64,000 nt of DNA from Actinospineispora acaciae DSM 45401 (GTDB lineage: Bacteria > Actinomycetota > Actinomycetes > Mycobacteriales > Pseudonocardiaceae), in the NCBI RefSeq assembly GCF_000620785.1, contig NZ_JIAI01000007.1:310001-374000 (forward strand), given 5' to 3'. This document shows, in pieces, positions 32,312-39,779 of this stretch. The notes below the pieces were generated by a model that was not told the origin of the DNA, did no database searches, and saw only the letters and a list, made by a program, of their open reading frames with translations. A program made the translations under genes and the position numbers. Every line of letters begins with the position of its first letter. Position 1 is the stretch's first letter.

Positions 32312-33120
32312 CCGCCGTGCACACCGACGACTGGCATGTCGACCTGCTCGACGTCGACGCCTACCTGGCCCGCATCGACCACCCCCGGGTCGCGCCCACC
32401 GCCGAGTCGCTGCGCAGCCTGACCCGGGCGCACGTGCGCGCCATCCCGTTCGAGAACGTGGACGTCGTGCTGGGCACCCACCGAGGCATCGGGCTGGACG
32501 CGATCACCGACAAGCTGGTGCACCGCCCGCGCGGCGGCTACTGCTACGAGCACGCGTTGCTGTTCGCCGCCGTCGCGCAGCGGCTCGGGTTCGAGGTGCG
32601 CCGCCTGATCGCCCGGGTCCAGCCGCACCGCTCCGGCCCGCGCACGCACATGACGCTGCGGGTGCGCGCCGACGGGGTGGACCACCTGGTGGACGTCGGG
32701 TTCGGCGCCGCGATGCTCGTCCCGATGCCCCTGCGCGACGGCGCACAGGTCGACCAGGCCGGCTGGATGCACCGGCTGACCCGCGCCGACGGCCTCTGGA
32801 CGCTGGCCAGGCGCACCGCCGACGGCTGGGAGCCGCTGCACGAGTTCGACGAGAGCCGGGCCCGCCCGATCGACTACCAGGTCGCGCACCACTACGTGTC
32901 CACCCACCCCGCCTCGCCGTTCACCGGCCGGCTGGTGGTGATGCGCCTGGACGAGGGCGTGAGCCGCCGCCTGGTCGGCGACGAGCTGACCGTCGAGCAC
33001 GCCGACGGCCGGGTAAAGCGCACGCCCGTACCCCCCGACCACCTGAACACCACCCTGCGCGACCTCGGCGTGGGCCTGGACGCCGCCGAGCTCGCCGAAC
33101 TCCGTGCTCAGCACCCGTGA
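32308..33120 (+). CDS. nat: Arylamine N-acetyltransferase
   Basis: The 270-residue protein carries the complete NAT triad: C79 in RPRGGYCYEHA, H114 in PRTHMTL and D129 in HLVDVGFG. It also has AIPFENVDVVLG (44-55), typical of the family. It would transfer acetyl from acetyl-CoA to arylamines or hydrazines by a ping-pong mechanism. It is translationally coupled to the TIGR03086 gene. Its TGA stop is part of the class-1 palindrome at 33114-33159, which also contains the stop codon of the convergent MFS gene. Confidence 0.93.
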   Translation: MTAVHTDDWHVDLLDVDAYLARIDHPRVAPTAESLRSLTRAHVRAIPFENVDVVLGTHRGIGLDAITDKLVHRPRGGYCYEHALLFAAVAQRLGFEVRRLIARVQPHRSGPRTHMTLRVRADGVDHLVDVGFGAAMLVPMPLRDGAQVDQAGWMHRLTRADGLWTLARRTADGWEPLHEFDESRARPIDYQVAHHYVSTHPASPFTGRLVVMRLDEGVSRRLVGDELTVEHADGRVKRTPVPPDHLNTTLRDLGVGLDAAELAELRAQHP

Positions 33121-33159
33121 GTGGCTAGGGGCGTCATAGCGCCCCTAGCCACTCACGGG
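33114..33159. terminator. Palindromic repeat, class 1 copy C, containing two stop codons
   Basis: Perfect 20-bp arms (33114-33133, 33140-33159) around the loop TCATAG. The nat stop (33118-33120) and the MFS stop (33145-33147, minus strand) both lie inside it. The element therefore ends two convergent genes at the codon level. Confidence 0.8.
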
Positions 33160-34653
33160 TTGGGACCTGCGGTATAACGCCGTGAGCAGGACCAGGCAGG
33201 CGGTGACCACGGCGGCGTTGAAGAGCAGGGCGACGGAGAAGGCGTGCGCATGGCCCGCGACGGAGCCCGTGACGGAGCCCGCGGCCGAGCCCGCGGCCGA
33301 GCCCGCGACGGAGCCTGTGACGGAGCCGGTCACGGGGGCGTGGCCGGGTAGGGCCGCGAAGTAGAGCAGGCCGATCAGCGCCACGCCGACCGCGCCGCCG
33401 ACCTGCTGCGCGGTGGCCAGCAGGCCGGACGCGGTGCCGTGATGCCTCGGCCCGACCCTGGCCAGCACGGCGCCGAGCAGCGGCGACTGGAACAGCCCCA
33501 TGCCCAGGCCGAGCAGCATCAGCACGGGCACCATTCGTCCGACCGACAGGCCGAGCCCGGACACGGCGGCCAGCGCGCCGAACCCGGCCACCGTGACCCC
33601 GGCCCCGAGCGCCAGCAGCCGCCGCGGCCCCCGCCCGAGCCTGGCCGCCAGCCGGGGCGCGAGCAGCGACGACACCAGGAAGCACACCGCCAGCGGCGCG
33701 TAGCTCAGCCCGGCGGCCAGCGCGGACAGCCCCAGCCCGTCCTGCAGGGTCAGCGAGAGCACCAGGAAGAACGAGTTCATCGCCATGTACCAGACCAGCA
33801 CCAGGCACAGTCCCACCGCGACCGAGCGCTCGGCGAACAGCGCCAGGTCGACCAGCGGCTCGCCGCCGGCCCGCGCGGTCCGCCGCTGCAACGCGACGAA
33901 CCCGGCGCCGCCCACCGGCACGACCAGCAGGCACAGCACCGACCACGGCGGCCAGCCCAGCTCGCGGCCCTGCACCAGCGGCACCACCAGCAGCGCGAGC
34001 ACACTCGCGAGCACCAGGGCACCCGCCAGGTCCAGCCGGCGGGCGTGCTCCGCGCGCGACTCCGGGACGAACCGCCGCGCGCAGTACAGCGCGAGCACCC
34101 CGATCGGCACGTTGATCAGGAACACCGGCCGCCAGGACAGCCCGGCCAGGTCGGCCTGCACCAGCACCCCGCCGAGCAGCTGGCCGACGATCGTGGACGA
34201 CCCGATCACCACGCCGAGCACGCCGAACGCGCGGCCCCTGCTCTCGGCCGGCACCAGCGCCTGGACCAGCGAGAACGCCTGCGGGAACAGCAGCGCCGCG
34301 CCCACCCCCTGTACCAGCCGGGCACCGATCAGGCTCGCCGCCCCCGGCGCCAGCCCGCAGGCCGCCGAGGCCACCGTGAACACCGCGAGCCCGACCGCGA
34401 ACACCCGCCGCCGGCCGTACCTGTCGCCCAACCGCCCGCCGGTGACCAGGGTGATCGCGTACGCCACCTGGTAACCGGCGAGCACCAGCTGCACGGCCGC
34501 GTCCGAGGCGCGCAGGTCGGCCTGGATCGCGGGCGCCGCGACGAACACGATGAACACGTCCATGATCGCCATGAACACGCCGGAGAACGCCGTGAGCAGC
34601 GCCGGCCATGGATACGCCCGGCGGGCGCCGTCAACCGCCCGAACATCTGTCAT
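33145..34653 (-). CDS. MFS drug-efflux-type transporter, DHA2 (14-helix) family
   Basis: The 502-residue protein has about 14 hydrophobic segments and DHA2 signatures: GVFMAIMDVFIVFVAAPAIQ (helix 1, motif D1), GGRLGDRYGRRRVF (motif A) and ARLVQGVGAALLFPQAFSL (motif B/C region). It would export a small drug-like compound by proton antiport. Between the last two helices lies a repetitive segment of VTGS/VAGS/AAGS units (about residues 442-468), encoded by a 12-base tandem repeat at 33253-33330. The MmyB-type regulator is divergent across an 86-base region with two palindromes, and is its likely repressor or activator. The stop codon is within a palindrome. Confidence 0.9.
   Translation of the reverse strand: MTDVRAVDGARRAYPWPALLTAFSGVFMAIMDVFIVFVAAPAIQADLRASDAAVQLVLAGYQVAYAITLVTGGRLGDRYGRRRVFAVGLAVFTVASAACGLAPGAASLIGARLVQGVGAALLFPQAFSLVQALVPAESRGRAFGVLGVVIGSSTIVGQLLGGVLVQADLAGLSWRPVFLINVPIGVLALYCARRFVPESRAEHARRLDLAGALVLASVLALLVVPLVQGRELGWPPWSVLCLLVVPVGGAGFVALQRRTARAGGEPLVDLALFAERSVAVGLCLVLVWYMAMNSFFLVLSLTLQDGLGLSALAAGLSYAPLAVCFLVSSLLAPRLAARLGRGPRRLLALGAGVTVAGFGALAAVSGLGLSVGRMVPVLMLLGLGMGLFQSPLLGAVLARVGPRHHGTASGLLATAQQVGGAVGVALIGLLYFAALPGHAPVTGSVTGSVAGSAAGSAAGSVTGSVAGHAHAFSVALLFNAAVVTACLVLLTALYRRSQPVSG
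33253..33330. repeat. 12-base tandem repeats inside MFS gene
   Basis: Repeating GACGGAGCCCGT / GCGGCCGAGCCC-type units (about six) encode a GS(V/A)(T/A)GS array in an extracytoplasmic or loop segment. Copy number could vary between strains. Confidence 0.7.
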
Positions 34654-34678
34654 GGCTCCACGATCACCCGCGCCTTAG

Positions 34679-34709
34679 CCTGTTAACAGGGTGCAGTTTT
34701 ACTGGTAAA
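34679..34709. promoter_or_regulatory. Two palindromes in MFS/MmyB divergent promoter region
   Basis: CCTGTTAACAGG (34679-34690) is a perfect 12-bp palindrome; TTTACTGGTAAA (34698-34709) is a second dyad with a two-base mismatched centre. Both lie between the divergent starts (34653 and 34740) and are much more AT-rich than their surroundings. Candidate operators and promoter elements for the efflux pump and its regulator. Confidence 0.6.
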
Positions 34710-34739
34710 GACGTCACCACGCTACGAACGGGGAGAACG

Positions 34740-35564
34740 ATGGACGGCGTGGCACGGCGGCGCGAGCTGGCGACGTTCCTGCGGTCGCGGCGCGAGCGGC
34801 TGACCCCGCCGGACGTCGGGCTGCCCGAGTTCGGCCGGCGCCGCACGCCCGGGCTGCGCCGCGAGGAGGTCGCCGGGCTGGCCAGCATGAGCGTCACGTA
34901 CTACACCTGGCTGGAACAGGCGCGCGACGTCTCGCCCAGCCGCGCGGTGGTGGAGTCGCTGGCCGGCGCGCTGCGGCTGGACCGCACCGAGCGCGCGCAC
35001 CTGTTCGCCCTGGCCAACCATGCCGTGCCGGCGCCCACGGTGGGCGCGGACCCGGTGCATCCCACGCTGGACGACATGGTCGCCGCGCTGGACCCGAACC
35101 CGGCGTACGTGATCAACCAGTGCTGGGACGTGCTGGCCTACAACCGGGCGCAGGCCGCGCTGGTGCGCGAGTACGACGAGCTACCCAGGGCGGAGCGCAA
35201 CAACATCTGGCTGCTGTTCGCCGACCCCGCGCTGCGCTCGCTGCTGGTGAACTGGTCGGACGAGGCCCGCTCCCTGCTGGCCAAGTACCGCGCGGCCGCC
35301 GCCGAGCACGCCGGGGACGCCCGCTTCGGCGCGCTCACCGAGGCGCTGCTGCGCGCCAGCCGGGAGTTCCGGGAGTGGTGGCCGCGCCACGACATCGGCG
35401 GCTTCGAACCGGCCCGCAAGCAGTTCCGCCACCCGGCGGCGGGCCTGCTCACCGTCAACTTCCTCAAGCTCGCGCCGGTCAACCACCCCGAGCACCAGCT
35501 CCTGGTCTACCTCCCCGCCGACGCCTCCACCGCCGACGCGCTGGCCCGGCTCACCGCCGGGTAG
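34740..35564 (+). CDS. MmyB-type XRE transcriptional regulator
   Basis: The 274-residue protein has RRRELATFLRSRRERLTPPDVGLPEFGRRRTPGLRREEVAGLASMSVTYYTWLEQARDVSPS (here quoted as LRSRRERLTPPDVGLP and RRTPGLRREEVAGLA), the MmyB-family helix-turn-helix, then the ligand domain with NPAYVINQCWDVLAYNRAQAAL, NNIWLLFADPALRSLLVNW and FRHPAAGLLTVNFLKLAPVNHPEHQLLVYLP. It lies divergent from the MFS pump and likely controls it in response to a hydrophobic ligand. The last 14 bases overlap the convergent glutamine amidotransferase gene. Paralogue of the regulator at 23849. Confidence 0.87.
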   Translation: MDGVARRRELATFLRSRRERLTPPDVGLPEFGRRRTPGLRREEVAGLASMSVTYYTWLEQARDVSPSRAVVESLAGALRLDRTERAHLFALANHAVPAPTVGADPVHPTLDDMVAALDPNPAYVINQCWDVLAYNRAQAALVREYDELPRAERNNIWLLFADPALRSLLVNWSDEARSLLAKYRAAAAEHAGDARFGALTEALLRASREFREWWPRHDIGGFEPARKQFRHPAAGLLTVNFLKLAPVNHPEHQLLVYLPADASTADALARLTAG

Positions 35565-36216
35565 CGCCGATGCCGGCGTGGGCCAGCACCCGGTCCACCA
35601 GGGCGGCGACCCGGCGGCGGGCGTCCGCCTCGTCGGCCCTCATCCGGGCCAGCAGCTCGTCCACGTCCGGCACCGCCCCGGGGTGTGCCTGCGCCCAGGC
35701 GGCGACCTCGGTGGCGGTGGCCTCCGGGTGGAACTGCACGCCGAAGTGCGGCCCCACGGTGTACGCGTGCGGCCCGACGGCGGTGCGGGCGAACTCCCGC
35801 GCGGCCGGCGGCAGCGTCATCACGTCCTCGTGCCAGACCGCCCACGGCCCCGGGTCCAGGCCGTCGTCCGGGTCGACGTCGATCCGCATCCAGCCGATCT
35901 CCGGCCCGCCGGGCGCCCGCGACACCGACCCACCCAGCACCCGGCACAGCAGCTGCGCGCCGAAGCAGATGCCGAACACCGGCACCCCCGCGCGCACCGC
36001 GCCGTCCAGCAGCCGCCACTCCCCGGCCAGGTACGGCACCGAGTCGTCGGCGGCCGAGTCGACCGACCCGAGCGGCACGACCAGGTCGAACCCGGCGGCG
36101 TCGGGCAGCGGCCGGCGCGGGTCGGCCACCTCGATGCGGGCGCCGAGCTCGACCAGCCGCTCCCCCACCAGCCCCGGCGGGTCGTCCCGCTCCTGCTGGA
36201 CGAACAAGACCCTCAC
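35551..36216 (-). CDS. Type 1 glutamine amidotransferase (GuaA-GAT-like)
   Basis: The 221-residue class I amidotransferase has the nucleophile in PVFGICFGAQLLCRVLGG (Cys about 84) and the His-Glu pair in GVQFHPEATATE. It is a stand-alone glutaminase domain like those labelled GMP-synthase-like; no synthase domain is attached. It starts one base after the stop of the FAD-dependent amine-oxidase-like gene, so the pair is an operon. Gamma-glutamyl hydrolases such as PuuD share the fold, so hydrolysis of a gamma-glutamyl amine is an alternative role that would suit an amine catabolic locus. GTG start. Confidence 0.83.
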   Translation of the reverse strand: MRVLFVQQERDDPPGLVGERLVELGARIEVADPRRPLPDAAGFDLVVPLGSVDSAADDSVPYLAGEWRLLDGAVRAGVPVFGICFGAQLLCRVLGGSVSRAPGGPEIGWMRIDVDPDDGLDPGPWAVWHEDVMTLPPAAREFARTAVGPHAYTVGPHFGVQFHPEATATEVAAWAQAHPGAVPDVDELLARMRADEADARRRVAALVDRVLAHAGIGATRR

Positions 36217-36217
36217 A

Positions 36218-37546
36218 TCAGCTCCAGGGAAACGGCGAGTTGCTGACAGGGTGCAGCCGCCCGGTCCGGAACCGGTCGAAGCGGAACGGCTCCAGCAGCG
36301 GCTGCGGCTCGCCCAGCAGCTCGCGGGCGACCAGCTCGCCGACCCCGATCATCTTGTACCCGTGGTTGGAGTCGGCGATCACGTACGCATTCTGACGGAC
36401 GTTGTCGAACACCGGGAAGCTGTCCGGGGTGAACGCCCCGATCCCGCCGGACGGCTCGCGGCGGTAGCGCGAGCGGCAGCCTTCGAAGCGGCCGTGGCAG
36501 TGCGCGAGCGCGGCGGTCCACATCCGCACGAACTCCTCGCCGACCACGAACTCGGGGCTCTGCGTGCCGTACGGGTCGACCGCCACCTCGGCGGCCGGGC
36601 GCGGCACCTCGACCGGCGCGGCGCCGCCCTGCACGCCGCCGAAGGAGAAGTCCGGCTTGTAGTAGATCCCCCACATGTCCTCGGTGACCAGGCCGTCGGA
36701 GTCGCGCAGCGGCCGGTCGGAGTCGACGTGCACCACCGGCGGCAGCCCGCCCGCGTTATCGGTGAACGTGTGCGGATCCACCTCCAGGGTGCCCTCCTGC
36801 AGCGCCCAGTACGTCCACATCGGACGGTTCGGGTGGACGTTGCCGTCCGTGTCCGTGACGTCGATGCGCTCCGGCAGCTCCAGCATCGCCCACAGGTCGC
36901 GGATCCACGGGCCGGCCGCGAGCACGAGCCGCTCGCATCGGATGTCGCCGGCGTCGGTGCGCACGGCGGTGACCGCGCCGCCGTCCACCTCGATCCCGGT
37001 GACCCGCACCCCGGTCCGGATCTCCACGCCCTCCGCCTCGGCCTTGGCGGCCAGCCCCTTGAGCGAGGCCACGTTGTTGGCGTACCCGCCGCGCTTCTCG
37101 TGCAGCACGCTGGTGATGCCCTCGGCGCGCCAGTCGTCGAACAGCCCGCGCAGGTACGAGCGGCACTCCGAGTCGCCAATGACCAGCTCGGACTCGTAGC
37201 CGATCGCGCGCTGCTCGGCGTGGATGCGCTCCACGTCCGCGCGCATCGCCTCCGGCGCGGCCTGCAGGTAGCCGACCGGGTGGTAGGAGAACGCCTCCGG
37301 GTCGGACTCCCAGACGCCCACCGAGTGCGCCATCAGCTCGCGCATCGCCGGCTGGAAGTAGTTGTTGCGGATCACGCCGCAGGCCACCCCGGACGCGCCG
37401 GCGCCGACCCCCGACTTGTCGACGACCAGCACGTCCGAACCGTCCCCGCGCCCGCTCGCCCGCAGCCGCCTGGCCAGCTGCCACGCCGTGGCCAGCCCGT
37501 GGATCCCCGCGCCGACTATTACGAACCGAACCTGCTGGACAGTCAT
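36218..37546 (-). CDS. FAD-dependent amine/N-methyl oxidoreductase of the DAO/sarcosine-oxidase family
   Basis: The 442-residue protein has FAD-binding VRFVIVGAGIHGLATAWQLA, VLVVDKSGVGAGASGVACG and the late GGIGAFTPDSFPVFD and ADSNHGYKMIGVGELVA, the layout of sarcosine oxidase beta, dimethylglycine dehydrogenase and glycine oxidase. The IRNNYFQPAMRELM part parallels LRSNYLTPEGVRFY of the MgdA protein encoded at 51326, so the two are distant paralogues. It is divergent from an IclR regulator, 59 bases apart, and operonic with the amidotransferase gene. Placed beside trimethylamine monooxygenase, it is a candidate for oxidising dimethylamine, dimethylglycine or a glutamylated amine, but the substrate is not shown by sequence. 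Confidence 0.82.
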   Translation of the reverse strand: MTVQQVRFVIVGAGIHGLATAWQLARRLRASGRGDGSDVLVVDKSGVGAGASGVACGVIRNNYFQPAMRELMAHSVGVWESDPEAFSYHPVGYLQAAPEAMRADVERIHAEQRAIGYESELVIGDSECRSYLRGLFDDWRAEGITSVLHEKRGGYANNVASLKGLAAKAEAEGVEIRTGVRVTGIEVDGGAVTAVRTDAGDIRCERLVLAAGPWIRDLWAMLELPERIDVTDTDGNVHPNRPMWTYWALQEGTLEVDPHTFTDNAGGLPPVVHVDSDRPLRDSDGLVTEDMWGIYYKPDFSFGGVQGGAAPVEVPRPAAEVAVDPYGTQSPEFVVGEEFVRMWTAALAHCHGRFEGCRSRYRREPSGGIGAFTPDSFPVFDNVRQNAYVIADSNHGYKMIGVGELVARELLGEPQPLLEPFRFDRFRTGRLHPVSNSPFPWS

Positions 37547-37605
37547 CGACGAGCCCCTTAATATCCATCACGGCAACGCCATATCCACTTTCAGAGGACT
37601 TTACT
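37547..37605. promoter_or_regulatory. Divergent promoter/operator region, FAD oxidoreductase and IclR
   Basis: This 59-base gap contains two direct ATATCCA repeats (beginning at about 37561 and 37581) in a clearly AT-richer context (TTAATATCC, CTTTACTATG). IclR proteins bind such short sites, so autoregulation and control of the flavoenzyme operon are likely. Confidence 0.5.
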
Positions 37606-38358
37606 ATGGCTCGCACCGGTCGGCCAGCCACTCGCCAGGTAGGAGCGGTGGCCCGGGCCGTTGAGGTACTCGACGCGCTGGCCGAGGCGCGCGCCGAGCT
37701 GGGCACCAACGAGATCGCCCGCCGCACCGGGATCAACGTCAGCAGCATCTCCCGGCTGCTCTCCACGCTGGCCTCGGCCGGCCTGGTGCAGCACGTGCCG
37801 TCCACCGGCCGCTACCGGCTGGGCGTGCGCATCCTGCAGCTGGCCAGCGCGGCCCGGGACAGCCTGGACGTCCGCGCGGTGTCCCGTCCGTACCTGGAGG
37901 AGCTCGCCGAGCTCACCGGCGAGACCAGCACGCTGTCGCTGCCCGGCGAGCACGACCTGCTCACCATCGACTTCGTGCAGAGCCACCGCTCGGTGCGCAG
38001 CGTCGCCGAGATCGGCCGCAACAGCGTCGCGCACGCCACCGCCGCCGGCAAGGTGTTCCTGGCCTGGGGCGGCTCGCTGCCCGACGGCGACCTCGAGGCG
38101 TTCACCGAGCAGACCATCGTGGACCGCTCCGCGCTGGAGGCCGAGATCGCCAAGGTCTCCGACCGAGGCTGGGCGCAGGCCCTCGGCGAGCGCGAGGAGG
38201 ACCTGAACGCGATCGCCGCCCCCGTGCTCGACGCCACCGGCCGGCTGCGCGCGGTCCTGGGCATCCAGGGCCCCGCCGTCCGCTTCCGCCCCCGCGCCAT
38301 GCGCGCCGCCGTCGACCCGCTCACCGCCCGAGCCGCCCTCATCGCCGAGACCGTCTGA
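37606..38358 (+). CDS. IclR-family transcriptional regulator
   Basis: The 250-residue protein has the winged helix QVGAVARAVEVLDALAEARAELGTNEIARRTGINVSSISRLLSTLASAGLVQHVPSTGRYRLG (quoted in part) and the IclR effector domain with LAELTGETSTLSLPGEHDLLTIDFVQSHRSVR, AHATAAGKVFLAW and DRGWAQALGEREEDLNAIAAPVLDATGRLRAVLGIQGPAVRF. It is divergent from the FAD oxidoreductase operon and convergent with tmm (13 bases between stops). Likely regulates methylated-amine oxidation genes, with a small metabolite as effector. Confidence 0.9.
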   Translation: MARTGRPATRQVGAVARAVEVLDALAEARAELGTNEIARRTGINVSSISRLLSTLASAGLVQHVPSTGRYRLGVRILQLASAARDSLDVRAVSRPYLEELAELTGETSTLSLPGEHDLLTIDFVQSHRSVRSVAEIGRNSVAHATAAGKVFLAWGGSLPDGDLEAFTEQTIVDRSALEAEIAKVSDRGWAQALGEREEDLNAIAAPVLDATGRLRAVLGIQGPAVRFRPRAMRAAVDPLTARAALIAETV

Positions 38359-38371
38359 CCCGGCGCGCGGG

Positions 38372-39709
38372 CTACTCGGTGCGGAGGAAGGTGGCCAGGG
38401 AGTCGTCGGGCTCGGTCCACCACGGCGTGTGGTGGAGGGGGGCCTGCGAGCCGGTGCACGGGCTGGAGAACGCCCGGTCGCGGTAGCCGGTGATGCTCTC
38501 CTCCTTGTGGTGCTCCCAGGTCTTGAAGTGCTCCCTGGTCAGGTCCAGGTCGAAGTCCGGGTAGTCGGTGTCCTTCATCAGGTCGCGCAGGTAGTCGGCC
38601 TGGAAGTCGATCTCCTCCTCCGGGTTGGAGAGCGTCTGCAGGCGCGCCGTCCAGCCGTCGATGTGCGCGGCCATCTCCTCGCGCGTGGGCACCGGCAGCC
38701 GGCCCAGGATGACGTCACGGGCGTACCAGGCCTGCAGGTCGAACATGGAGAACGTGTAGTACTGGTCCTGCATGCCCAGGTACATGAGCTTGGGGTTGTC
38801 CAGCCAGAGCACGCCGTTGTAGAGGTTCGGGGTGCACAGCAGGTTCGCGGTGCGCAGCCGCAGGTCCTCGGCCAGGAACGGGAAGCTGTGCTGGTAGCCG
38901 GTGCACAGCACGATCGCGTCCACCTCGCGGCTGGACCCGTCGGTGAACACCGCCGTGCGCCCCTCCACCCGGGACAGCCCGGGCACCTCGGCGATCCCGT
39001 CCGGCCAGCCGAAGCCCATCGGCGCGGTGCGGTAGCTGATGGTCACCGAGCTGGCGCCGTACTTGCGGGACTGCAGCGCGATGTCCTCCGCGGAGTAGCT
39101 GCTGCCCATCACCAACAGGTCCTTGCCGGCGAACTCGGCGGCGTCGCGGAAGTCGTGCGAGTGCAGGATCCGCCCCGGGAACGACTCGAACCCGGGGTAC
39201 TCCGGCACGTTCGGCGTGGAGAAGTGCCCGGTCGCGACGATCACGTGGTCGAACGTCTCGGTGCTCGGGCCGCTCGGGGCGTCCGCCGTGACAGTGAACC
39301 GCTGCCCGTCATAGGACACCCACCGCACCGCCGTGCCGAACCTGATCCACTCGCGCACGCCCGCGCGCCGGGACCGCCCGGTGATGTAGTCGTAGAGCAC
39401 CGCGCGCGGCGGGAACGACGGGATCGGCTTGCCGAAGTGCTCGTCGAACGGGTAGTCCGCGAACTCCAGGCACTCCTTCGGCCCGTTCGACCACAGGTAC
39501 CGGTACATGCTGCCGTGCACCGGGTCGCCGCGCTCGTCCAGCCCGGTCCGCCAGGTGTAGTTCCACAGCCCGCCCCAGTCGGCCTGCTTCTCGAAGCAGA
39601 CCACCTCGGGGATCTCTGAAGTATTACCGCCCGCCTTCCGGGCCGCCGCAAAGGCCTGCAACTGGGCGAGCCCGCTCGGCCCGGCCCCGATAACGGCAAC
39701 ACGTGTCAC
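38372..39709 (-). CDS. tmm: Trimethylamine monooxygenase (Tmm), flavin-containing monooxygenase
   Basis: The 445-residue protein matches bacterial Tmm along its full length from memory: VAVIGAGPSGLAQLQAF (FAD), PEVVCFEKQADWGGLWNYTW, HGSMYRYLWSNGPKECLEFADYPF, FSTPNVPEYPGFESFPGRILHSHDFRD, the NADPH site LVMGSSYSAEDIALQ, IVLCTGYQHSFPFL and YLGMQDQYYTFSMFDLQAWYARD (quoted in pieces). Tmm oxidises trimethylamine to TMAO with NADPH and O2, and can also act on other tertiary amines and sulfides. GTG start, GGGAGGA ribosome site. It is 70 bases downstream of tdm across a palindrome, supporting a TMA to DMA pathway. Length equals the proteobacterial and Methylocella enzymes. Confidence 0.92.
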   Translation of the reverse strand: MTRVAVIGAGPSGLAQLQAFAAARKAGGNTSEIPEVVCFEKQADWGGLWNYTWRTGLDERGDPVHGSMYRYLWSNGPKECLEFADYPFDEHFGKPIPSFPPRAVLYDYITGRSRRAGVREWIRFGTAVRWVSYDGQRFTVTADAPSGPSTETFDHVIVATGHFSTPNVPEYPGFESFPGRILHSHDFRDAAEFAGKDLLVMGSSYSAEDIALQSRKYGASSVTISYRTAPMGFGWPDGIAEVPGLSRVEGRTAVFTDGSSREVDAIVLCTGYQHSFPFLAEDLRLRTANLLCTPNLYNGVLWLDNPKLMYLGMQDQYYTFSMFDLQAWYARDVILGRLPVPTREEMAAHIDGWTARLQTLSNPEEEIDFQADYLRDLMKDTDYPDFDLDLTREHFKTWEHHKEESITGYRDRAFSSPCTGSQAPLHHTPWWTEPDDSLATFLRTE

Positions 39710-39730
39710 GATGGTCCTCCCTGGTCAGGA

Positions 39731-39776
39731 CCCGTGAGTGGTTAGCGTTGCTATGACAACGCTAACCACTCACGGG
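39731..39776. terminator. Palindromic repeat, class 1 copy D, between tdm and tmm
   Basis: Perfect 20-bp arms (39731-39750, 39757-39776) sharing CCCGTGAGTGG with the other copies but with a GTTAGCGTTG variant core, loop CTATGA. It lies three bases after the tdm stop. The adjacent 39713-39730 segment (GTCCTCCCTGGTCAGGAC) holds the tmm ribosome site and is repeated at copy E. Confidence 0.8.
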
Positions 39777-39779
39777 GGT

